This document shows positions 57,540-64,000 of a stretch of 64,000 nucleotides of DNA, one piece after another. The notes below the pieces were generated by a model. It saw nothing but the letters and a program-made list of their open reading frames with translations. It searched no databases and was not told the origin of the DNA. A program made the translations under genes and the position numbers. The DNA lies in contig NZ_FQUP01000001.1 of assembly GCF_900129325.1 (NCBI RefSeq), positions 1,530,615 to 1,594,614 on the forward strand. The letters are read 5' to 3'. Positions within the stretch are counted from its first letter, which is position 1; every line of letters begins with the position of its first letter. This DNA comes from Kaistia soli DSM 19436. GTDB lineage: Bacteria; Pseudomonadota; Alphaproteobacteria; Rhizobiales; Kaistiaceae.

Positions 57540-58523
57540 CTATCCCCCGCCGACTTCTACGGCCGTGAATACATCGCCCCAATCGGCGCGCCGCGCCTCC
57601 CGAAAGACGTCGCCCTCGCGGCGGGTAACGAGGCGGTCAGCGCGGGTTCCGTCCGGGCGGCAGAGCTTGAGCTGGACGCGGCCGCTGCCGGCGCGCGGCG
57701 GGGCGAGGATGCGGGCTGGTCGTGTTTCGGCAGGGATGCGGCTCGCCGCCAGATAGATGAATTTCTCGTCCTCGAAGGGCACTGAGGCGTTCTTCGTTCG
57801 AAGATGCACCCGGCTGCGTGCGACACGGGCCGCGAAGTGGCACCAGTCGGGGGCCGAGAGGGGGCAGGGCGCCTCATGCGGACATGGGGCGACAATGTTT
57901 GCACCCGCCTCGATCAGCGCGGAGCGGGCGTCGAGGATGCGCTGCCAGCCGGCCGGCGTGCCGGGTTCGACGATGAGGAGAAGCCCCGTCGTGGCCGTCC
58001 AGGCGGCGGCGACGAGTTTCGTCCGCAGTGATGGCTCCAGTTCGTCGAGCACATAGGTGATGGTCACGAGGTCGTGCTGCGCAAGGCTCGGGAGCCCCGC
58101 GGCAAAGTCGGCAGCCTGCCAATTGCGGGCGAGGGGCGCGCCACTCGCGAGCCGCTCGCCCTGATGGCGCATCGCGGCGCTGCCCTCAATCAGCGTTGCC
58201 CGGGCCAGCGACGGCCAGCAATCCGCGGCTGCGAAGACAGCCGTACCAGGGCCTGCGCCGATATCGAGCTGGCTGGCGGGCTTGAAGTAGGGAAGTCGTT
58301 CGTCCGCCGCGCCCATTGCGGCACGGGTGGCGGCATAGGTCGCCGGCAGGCGGGCGGCGAGATAGGCGCGGGCGGCGGCGTCGGCATCGACGTGGAAGCG
58401 GCCGTCGCGCAGTTCGGCGCGATAGCGCGCGGAGAGGGCGGAGGCGCTCGCCGCCAGCTCGTCCGTCGAGACGCCCGCTAAGGCGGCTTCGACAGCCGAT
58501 CTGAGGGCGGGCGGAAGTTCCAT
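57540..58523 (-). CDS. Rsm22-like ribosomal small-subunit methyltransferase-type protein
   Basis: The 327-aa product has a class I methyltransferase core with LDIGAGPGTA (SAM binding) and YVLDEL in the acidic post-II region. It also has the four-cysteine cluster of Rsm22 proteins, in APCPHEAPCPLSAPDWCHF (three to four Cys) and LKLCRPDG. In mitochondria the homologue METTL17/Rsm22 binds an iron-sulfur cluster and assists small-subunit assembly. An analogous bacterial role is inferred. It sits between dnaG and the YqeY gene on the minus strand. Confidence 0.85.
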   Translation of the reverse strand: MELPPALRSAVEAALAGVSTDELAASASALSARYRAELRDGRFHVDADAAARAYLAARLPATYAATRAAMGAADERLPYFKPASQLDIGAGPGTAVFAAADCWPSLARATLIEGSAAMRHQGERLASGAPLARNWQAADFAAGLPSLAQHDLVTITYVLDELEPSLRTKLVAAAWTATTGLLLIVEPGTPAGWQRILDARSALIEAGANIVAPCPHEAPCPLSAPDWCHFAARVARSRVHLRTKNASVPFEDEKFIYLAASRIPAETRPARILAPPRAGSGRVQLKLCRPDGTRADRLVTRREGDVFREARRADWGDVFTAVEVGGG

Positions 58524-58527
58524 GATG

Positions 58528-58980
58528 TCACGCGGTCAGGGCAGCCTTCACAGCCGCGCCGGCCTTTGCGAAATCCATAGCTCCGGCGTGGTGCGCCTTC
58601 AGCTCACCCATGACCTTGCCCATGTCCTTGATGCCGACGGCCCCGGTGGCGGCGATGGCCGCGTCGATCGCCGCCTTCACGCCTGCTTCGTCGAGCTGGC
58701 GCGGCAGATATTCCTCGATCACGGTGATCTCGGCCCTTTCCTGCGCAGCGAGCTCAGGGCGCGCGTTGTCTTCATAGATCCTGGCTGATTCCTGCCGCTG
58801 CTTCACCATCTTGGCGAGCAGGTCGATCAGTTCCGAATCGCTTGCCGCAGTCGTTCCGGCGCCGCGCGCCAGGATGTCGCGATCCTTGATTGCTGCGGAG
58901 ATCAGCCGCAGCGTGCCGGTCCGCTGCTTGTCCTTCGCGAGCATCGCGGTTTTCAGGTCCTGATTGATGCGGTCGCGCAT
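58528..58980 (-). CDS. GatB/YqeY domain protein
   Basis: The 150-aa product matches YqeY: MRDRINQDLKTAMLAKDKQRTGTLRLI (as MRDRINQDLKTAMLAKDK and RTGTLRLISAAIK), LLAKMVKQRQESARIYEDN, and EYLPRQLDE followed by GKVMGELK near the C-terminus. The domain is shared with the tail of GatB, which binds tRNA. Free YqeY has no settled function. ATG 58980 is preceded by GGAAGGAA. It lies 4 bp upstream of the Rsm22-like gene. Confidence 0.93.
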   Translation of the reverse strand: MRDRINQDLKTAMLAKDKQRTGTLRLISAAIKDRDILARGAGTTAASDSELIDLLAKMVKQRQESARIYEDNARPELAAQERAEITVIEEYLPRQLDEAGVKAAIDAAIAATGAVGIKDMGKVMGELKAHHAGAMDFAKAGAAVKAALTA

Positions 58981-59088
58981 GGCGGGCTTCCTTCCATTTT
59001 GCCGGCACCATAGGAGCAACATCGGAGCCGTTCAAGCCACATTCAGCTAAGCTATTGAAAGTGCTTGAGATTAATTTCAGCGTCCTGG

Positions 59089-59117
59089 TTGACGGACGCG
59101 GACTGATCGCCTAGGTT
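59089..59117 (+). promoter_or_regulatory. Candidate carA promoter
   Basis: TTGACG (59089-59094) and TAGGTT (59112-59117) are 17 bp apart, about 98 bp before the carA ATG. The DNA upstream is AT-rich. The -10 match is moderate. Confidence 0.45.
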
Positions 59118-59214
59118 CCGCGCCGACGTCGACAGGGCGGCGGATCGCGCGATCCGGCGCGCCTTGGCATGCGGGTATGCACCCGGCGTCCGACAGCTTT
59201 GACGGTGCTCAATC

Positions 59215-60438
59215 ATGACCGACGGAACGACTGTGTTGGCGGAAGATGCGGTGTGGGCGGAGCCCGAACCGACGGCGCTTCTGATTCTCGCCGATGGGAC
59301 CGTGATCGAGGGCCGAGGCATCGGCGCCACCGGCCATGCCGTCGGCGAAGTTTGCTTCAATACGGCGATGACCGGGTATCAGGAAATCCTGACCGACCCG
59401 TCCTATGCCGGGCAGATCATCACTTTCACTTTCCCCCATGTCGGCAATGTCGGCACGAATGACGAGGATATCGAGACGGTCAATATGGCCGGCGCCTCGG
59501 GTGTGCGTGGCTGCGTGATCAAGACCGACATCACCAACCCGTCGAATTATCGCGCGTTGCGCCATTTCGATGCCTGGCTGCGGGCGCGCGGCATCATCGG
59601 CATAGCCGGGGTCGATACCCGCGCCCTGACGACTCTGATCCGAGAGAAGGGCATGCCCAACGCCGTGATCGCCCATGCTGCCAATGGCAAGTTCGATCGC
59701 GATGCGCTCTTGGCCGAGGCTACCGCCTGGCCGGGACTTGTCGGCATGGACCTCGCGCCCGACGTCACCACAGGCCAGTCCTTCCGCTGGGACGAGACGA
59801 CCTGGCAGTGGAATGCCGGCTTCGGACGTCAGGAGGCGCCGCGCTACAAGGTCGTGGCCGTCGACTATGGCATCAAGCGCAACATCCTGCGGCTGCTCGC
59901 CGAGGCCGGCTGCGCCGTCACTGTGCTGCCTGCCACCGCGACCGGCGAGGACATCCTCGCCCACGAGCCGGACGGCGTGTTCCTTTCGAACGGCCCGGGT
60001 GATCCGGCGGCAACCGGCGAATATGCCGTGCCGGCGATCCGTGCCGTGATCGAGGCCAACGTGCCGCTGTTCGGCATCTGTCTCGGCCATCAGCTGCTCG
60101 GCATCGCGCTCGGTGGCGAAACCAAGAAGATGCATCAGGGGCATCACGGAGCCAATCATCCGGTCAAGGACCTGACGACGGGCAAGGTCGAGATCACCTC
60201 GATGAACCATGGTTTCGCGGTCGATTCGGCCTCGCTGCCCGGTTCGATCGAGGAAACGCATGTCTCGTTGTTCGACGGCTCCAATTGCGGGCTGAAGGTC
60301 AAGGACAAGCCGATCTTCTCGGTCCAGTACCATCCGGAAGCCTCGCCCGGTCCGCAGGACAGCCACTATCTCTTCACGCGCTTCGTCAACATGATCCGCG
60401 CCCGCAAGGGTGAAGAGGCGCTGCCTGAGCAGGGATAA
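59215..60438 (+). CDS. carA: Carbamoyl-phosphate synthase small (glutaminase) subunit
   Basis: The 407-aa protein has the CarA N-domain (GEVCFNTAMTGYQEILTDPSYAGQ, seen as CFNTAMTGYQEILTDPSY) and a class I glutamine amidotransferase domain with nucleophile Cys289 in LFGICLGHQLLG, plus the His-x-Glu of VQYHPEASPGP. It supplies ammonia from glutamine to CarB for pyrimidine and arginine synthesis. It diverges from the YqeY gene. carB is about 15 kb away. Confidence 0.97.
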   Translation: MTDGTTVLAEDAVWAEPEPTALLILADGTVIEGRGIGATGHAVGEVCFNTAMTGYQEILTDPSYAGQIITFTFPHVGNVGTNDEDIETVNMAGASGVRGCVIKTDITNPSNYRALRHFDAWLRARGIIGIAGVDTRALTTLIREKGMPNAVIAHAANGKFDRDALLAEATAWPGLVGMDLAPDVTTGQSFRWDETTWQWNAGFGRQEAPRYKVVAVDYGIKRNILRLLAEAGCAVTVLPATATGEDILAHEPDGVFLSNGPGDPAATGEYAVPAIRAVIEANVPLFGICLGHQLLGIALGGETKKMHQGHHGANHPVKDLTTGKVEITSMNHGFAVDSASLPGSIEETHVSLFDGSNCGLKVKDKPIFSVQYHPEASPGPQDSHYLFTRFVNMIRARKGEEALPEQG

Positions 60439-60460
60439 GCGGTTCCATTGTCGCCAGGGC

Positions 60461-60482
60461 GCGGAGAAGCGCGCTTCTCCGC
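60461..60482 (+). terminator. Palindrome after carA
   Basis: GCGGAGAAGC-GC-GCTTCTCCGC is a perfect 22-bp palindrome 23 bp after the carA stop. Likely terminator, no T-run. Confidence 0.6.
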
Positions 60483-60518
60483 CGGATCGTTCCTTGCGTT
60501 TCAGCGTTTGACGCCTAG

Positions 60519-61475
60519 ATGCTGCATTCGCGCGGCATGCGCTTGGGGGCATCTTTGGCTGACACCGTCATCATCTTGAATGCGCGCGCGGGAACGATCC
60601 GCGATCTTCAGCCGAAGGAGGTCGAGGCGCAGGTGCGGGAGGCCTTTGCCGGCCACACCGAAAGCGTCGCGGTCGAACTGGTCGAGGGCGAGCGCTTCAT
60701 CGCCGCCATCGACAAGGCCGCCGAGTCCGAGGCTTCTACCATCATCGTCGGGGGCGGCGATGGATCGGCGAGCTATGCTGCGCGCAAGCTCATCGACAGC
60801 AACCGAACGCTTGGCGTGCTGCCGCTCGGCACCATGAACCTGTTCGCACGCAGTCTTTCGATCCCCGCCGATCTCAACCAGGCACTCGATATCCTGGCAA
60901 AGGCCGAGCCTGCTCGGATCGATCTCGGCGCGGTCAATGGCCGAATCTTCCACACGCTGGCCGGGCTCGGCTATTTCGCGGAAGTGGCGCGCGCCCGCGC
61001 GCAGGTGCGCGAGGACACCAACCTACCCTTCGGTCGCTATATCGCGGCAGCGCGCGCCTCGCTGCGCGCCTTCGTTCGGCCGGGTATTCTCGAATTGACG
61101 ATCGATGCTGACGGCGGACGGCGCGACATCGAGACTTACGCCCTCTTCATCGGCAACAACCGCTTGTCGGATGGTGGTTTTGACCGGCCGCGCCTCGATG
61201 AGGGGCTGCTGGAGGTGCACTATGCCGAGGGTGCGGATTTCGGCAATCGCATGCAGGCAGCGATCGACCTCCTGGCCGGGCGCTGGCGCGAAAATCCGGC
61301 GATCCAATCCTTCACCGCGAAGACAGTGACGGTTCGGAGCCGCCGGCCGAGGCTCTGGGTCTCGGTCGACGGCGAACTGACCCGGCTCGAAACGCCGCTG
61401 CGTTTCGAATGCCGCGCCGGGGCACTCAACGTGCTGATGCCGGCGGCGTCCGATCAGCGCGGAGCGATGGCGTAG
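60519..61475 (+). CDS. Diacylglycerol kinase catalytic-domain lipid kinase
   Basis: The 318-aa protein is of the YegS/DgkB type: ILNARAGTIRD at the start, the nucleotide loop VGGGDGSASYAARKL (GGGDGS at 78-83), LGVLPLGTMNLFARSL with the conserved GTxN, and a C-terminal sandwich domain. It phosphorylates a lipid or sphingoid base; the substrate is unknown. ATG 60519, ATG 60537 and TTG 60555 are all possible starts, the last having a G-rich stretch nearby. The 3' end overlaps the convergent SIMPL gene by 22 bp. Confidence 0.9.
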   Translation: MLHSRGMRLGASLADTVIILNARAGTIRDLQPKEVEAQVREAFAGHTESVAVELVEGERFIAAIDKAAESEASTIIVGGGDGSASYAARKLIDSNRTLGVLPLGTMNLFARSLSIPADLNQALDILAKAEPARIDLGAVNGRIFHTLAGLGYFAEVARARAQVREDTNLPFGRYIAAARASLRAFVRPGILELTIDADGGRRDIETYALFIGNNRLSDGGFDRPRLDEGLLEVHYAEGADFGNRMQAAIDLLAGRWRENPAIQSFTAKTVTVRSRRPRLWVSVDGELTRLETPLRFECRAGALNVLMPAASDQRGAMA

Positions 61476-62185
61476 ACGATCGTCGCGTTGGCAGAGATTT
61501 CCTGCGTGCCGCCCATGACAGGAGAAGCTGGCATCGCATCTTTCATCGCCATGGCGCGGAACACCGGCGGCCCGCCACCTTCATTGGCGCTGATCGACTG
61601 AATGGGCCCGAGCTTGACGCCAGCGGCCTCGGCCATGATCTCGGCCCGGCGCCGCGCCTCTGCGATTGCCGCCTTGATGGCGGCGTCGCGCAGGCCTTCC
61701 GACTTGCCGATCTCGAACGAGATGCCGTTGACGCGATTGGCGCCTGCGGAAATTACCTTGTCGAGCAGTGGGCCTGACTTGCCGATGTCGCGGATGCGAA
61801 CGGTGAGCTGGTTGCTGACGCGGTAGCCCGTGATCTTCGATTGGCCGGCCGGATCCTTGGCGGGATCGGAATAGACGGGTTCGACAAAGAGGCCGCTGGT
61901 CGCGACATCCTTCTTGTCGATGCCGGTGCCTGTGATGGTATCGACCACCGCGTTCATGTCCTTGGCGTTGGCGGCGAGTGCCGCCTGCGCGGTGTCGGAC
62001 TCCGAGACCACGCCGAGCGAGACGACTGCGATATCGGGCGCGGCGCTGGCGCTGCCCTCGCCACTGACCGTCAAAACCGGCGGGCCGGCAGGATCGGCGA
62101 AGGCAGGAAGGGCCAGCGCGCCCAACATCGCCGAAGCGAAAAGGGTCGAGCGAAGCAGTCGCGAAGGTCTCATTGTCGTCGGCAT
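61454..62185 (-). CDS. SIMPL-domain (DUF541/BP26-like) periplasmic protein
   Basis: The 243-aa product has a signal peptide (ending near LPAFA-DP) and the SIMPL domain: VLTVSGEGSASAAPDIAVVSLGV at its start (here as VLTVSGEGSASAAPDIA), YRVSNQLTVRIRDI, and ARRRAEIMAEAAGVKLG. Relatives include BP26/OMP28 of Brucella, an abundant periplasmic antigen that forms ring-like oligomers. Function is unknown. ATG 62185 and ATG 62173 both leave an intact signal; the longer frame to 62233 is not used. Confidence 0.88.
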   Translation of the reverse strand: MPTTMRPSRLLRSTLFASAMLGALALPAFADPAGPPVLTVSGEGSASAAPDIAVVSLGVVSESDTAQAALAANAKDMNAVVDTITGTGIDKKDVATSGLFVEPVYSDPAKDPAGQSKITGYRVSNQLTVRIRDIGKSGPLLDKVISAGANRVNGISFEIGKSEGLRDAAIKAAIAEARRRAEIMAEAAGVKLGPIQSISANEGGGPPVFRAMAMKDAMPASPVMGGTQEISANATIVYAIAPR

Positions 62186-62382
62186 CGTCTTCAAATCCCC
62201 ACTTTCAGCGGCGTCTCTGCCACCTCTCTCCACGGATAGGTGGCCATTGCGACGCGAATGCGGCTTTGCCTTCGCGTCGTCAGGTTGCGGGTGAATATGT
62301 GGGCAACTGCTATGCGAGCGGAGCCGCTTTCAGTCCTGCTTAAATCTGCTAGTGGTGATCGACAAGGCGCAAGGAGTTGTTG

Positions 62383-63510
62383 GTGGAAGCCGGTAAGCAT
62401 AGCGAAGAAGCGCGACGTATCGCGGCTCTTCACCGATATGATATTCTCGACACGCCGACCGAGCGCGAGTTCGACGAAGTCGTGCGCGTGGTGAGTGCGA
62501 TCTGCAATGCGCCGATCTCCGTCATCAATCTCATCGATGAGCATCGCCAGTGGTTCAAGGCCGAGGTGGGGCTCGGCGTGCGAGAGACGCCGTTGCCGGC
62601 ATCGATCTGTGCGCATGCGATCCTGCAGGACGACTTCATGCTCGTCCCGGACACGCTCGACGATATCCGCTTTGCCGGCAACCCGCTGGTGCTGGGCAGT
62701 CCTCATCTGCGCTTCTATGCCGGCGCGCTGCTGAAGACGCCGGAAGGGCTGCCGATCGGCACAATCTGCGTACTCGACACCAAGCCCCGCGGTCTCGACG
62801 CCAACCAGCAGGCTTTGCTCCGCCTGATGGCGAGCCAGATCATGAAGCTGATCGAATCGCGCCAGCTTGTCATCGCTGAACAGGCCGCGCGACTTCGGGC
62901 AGAGCAGCTTGCAGAAGAGAACGAGACGCTAGCGCGGGAGAGCGATCATCGCGTGATGAACTCGCTGCAGCAGGTGTCATCGGTGCTTTCGATGCAGGCG
63001 CGCGGCGTCGGTGGCGTCGCGAAAGCCGAGCTCGACAGCGCCCGCCACCGGGTCGACGCGATCGCCCTCGTTCACCGGCAGCTGCATCTCGCGCGTAAGC
63101 TGACGTCGGTCGACGCCGCACCGTTCCTGCGGCAGCTGTCGGAACAGATGAAGGCGAGCGCCCCGGCGCGCATCGAGGCGATCACGGTCGATGTCGAGGA
63201 TCGGTGCCTCGCCCCGGAATGGGCGAGCGCCCTTGGCCTTATCGTCGCTGAGCTGATCGCGAACAGCATCAAGCATGCCTTCCCGGGTGACCGTCGCGGG
63301 ACCATCGCCATTCGCTATCGCCGCGAAGGAGACGCTTCGGTGCTGAGTGTAGAAGATGATGGCGTCGGCCTGCCCGCGGGGTTTGATCCCGCAAAGAGCA
63401 AGGGCGTCGGCATGCGCGTCATCGTCGCCAAGGCCCGGCGTATCGGAGCCGAGCTCACCTCAGAATCAATCGGCGGCCGAACCACCTTCCGCCTTCGCCA
63501 TTCCGGCTAG
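62383..63510 (+). CDS. Soluble GAF-domain sensor histidine kinase (HisKA_2 type)
   Basis: From GTG 62383 (AAGGAG six bases upstream) the product is 375 aa: an N-terminal GAF domain (about 25-165), a short coiled coil, a HisKA_2 dimerisation region with His189 in ESDHRVMNSLQQV, and an ATPase domain with N-box ELIANSIKHAF, EDDGVGLP and a GVGMRVI lid. No membrane segment, so it senses a cytoplasmic signal. The HisKA_2 class is common in light, general-stress and cell-cycle signalling of Alphaproteobacteria. No response regulator is adjacent. Two TTG codons at 62377 and 62380 abut the ribosome site and are unlikely starts. Confidence 0.9.
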   Translation: MEAGKHSEEARRIAALHRYDILDTPTEREFDEVVRVVSAICNAPISVINLIDEHRQWFKAEVGLGVRETPLPASICAHAILQDDFMLVPDTLDDIRFAGNPLVLGSPHLRFYAGALLKTPEGLPIGTICVLDTKPRGLDANQQALLRLMASQIMKLIESRQLVIAEQAARLRAEQLAEENETLARESDHRVMNSLQQVSSVLSMQARGVGGVAKAELDSARHRVDAIALVHRQLHLARKLTSVDAAPFLRQLSEQMKASAPARIEAITVDVEDRCLAPEWASALGLIVAELIANSIKHAFPGDRRGTIAIRYRREGDASVLSVEDDGVGLPAGFDPAKSKGVGMRVIVAKARRIGAELTSESIGGRTTFRLRHSG

Positions 63511-64000
63511 CGCCCATCCGCCCCCGATGCGCTCGAACGGGAAGATGGTTGCGCTAGGCTGAACGCCGCTTTTGCAGTCATCGACGCTGTCTCTGATAAC
63601 GAGCGAGACGTTCGCGATCTCGCGCTGAAATCGCGGTAGTGGGCGCCGAGGCGGTCAGGGCCTTGGCCGTCAGCGGATGATTCGCGCAAACGCCTTGGCG
63701 ATGCCAAATGGCACCCAGGCCGGCAGGATTCGGTAGGGGTGGCCGAACGGCAGGCGATATCCGTGGCGCCTTGCCTGGCGTGCTTCATGTCGGGCTCGGC
63801 GAGGCGACGGCGAAGGCTGATGAATCGTCATATGGTGATGGCCTAGAGCGACGAGCGGGCGGCCCTTGGCGCGTGGGTGCGCCTCGGACGACGAGAATCG
63901 ATCTGGGGGGAGCTTTCCCCGCCCGGCACGACATTCGCGTCGCACCGCGCCCTCTATTGCATTGCACCATAATGCTGACGGCTTCCACAAAAATGTACAG
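63511..64000. other. Terminal region without a convincing gene
   Basis: No open frame in these 490 bp has recognisable family sequence. The best candidate is a small minus-strand frame listed separately. The last bases run off the window. Confidence 0.6.
63670..63831 (-). CDS. Possible 53-aa basic small protein
   Basis: From ATG 63831 the frame gives 53 residues, Arg/His-rich, ending HGYRLPFGHPYRILPAWVPF and then an amphipathic tail. The C-terminal half looks protein-like, but no ribosome binding site is seen and no family is recognised, so it may not be real. Confidence 0.25.
   Translation of the reverse strand: MTIHQPSPSPRRARHEARQARRHGYRLPFGHPYRILPAWVPFGIAKAFARIIR

Overview
This 64 kb window is a GC-rich chromosomal segment from an alphaproteobacterium, most likely a member of the Hyphomicrobiales (Rhizobiales). 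The evidence is gene content and order. There is a thioredoxin reductase gene (trxB) beside an LsrB/VtlR-type LysR regulator, an Lrp-type regulator and greA. A block runs carA / YqeY / Rsm22 / dnaG / rpoD. DUF992, DUF1194, DUF6600, HlyU and SIMPL proteins are also present. No rRNA, tRNA, insertion sequence, prophage or CRISPR array was seen. Most of the DNA is ordinary core chromosome, with one clearly AT-richer patch at about 33.2-35.2 kb.

Layout. 0-10 kb: a ParA-type ATPase (cut by the window edge) diverges from an extended uvrB. Small metabolic genes follow: a GFA protein, an NTF2-like protein, a secreted phytochelatin-synthase-like peptidase, an AAA_28 ATPase, a GNAT, an SDR, arfB, a YeaQ-type membrane protein, a DUF72 protein and an RlpA-like protein. 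10-18 kb: the molybdate transporter modABC, a GST, a CUT2 simple-sugar ABC transporter (binding protein divergent from ATPase and permease) and a ModE-like DNA-binding domain. 18-31 kb: a flavoprotein, two MltB-type lytic transglycosylases, a DUF1194 protein, a DHA2 exporter, an EF-G paralogue, a DUF992 protein, CorA, cardiolipin synthase, a VOC protein and an aspartate aminotransferase. 32-35 kb: two overlapping membrane glycosyltransferase genes, the second AT-rich and probably acquired.

35-46 kb: msrP, a gene-free 500-bp interval that I read as an AbcR/alpha-r15-type small RNA gene on the minus strand, the LsrB-like regulator, trxB, Lrp, an AAC(3)-family acetyltransferase, greA, carB, a zinc metallopeptidase and a DUF1003 protein. 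46-49.4 kb: a MarR / DHA2 exporter / HlyD-type efflux operon with palindromic operators over its promoter. 49-53 kb: a secreted hydrolase, a DUF6600 protein with a very long Pro/Ala/Glu tail, and HlyU. 53-60.5 kb: rpoD, dnaG, Rsm22 and YqeY on the minus strand, divergent from carA. 60.5-64 kb: a diacylglycerol-kinase-type lipid kinase, a SIMPL-domain protein, a soluble GAF histidine kinase, and 490 bp with no convincing gene.

The most interesting points are the putative sRNA with two anti-Shine-Dalgarno hairpin loops and an upstream palindrome beside lsrB, the periplasmic phytochelatin-synthase-like enzyme, the EF-G paralogue lacking the catalytic histidine, and the four convergent gene pairs whose stop codons interlock in a shared CTAG/CTAA tetranucleotide.
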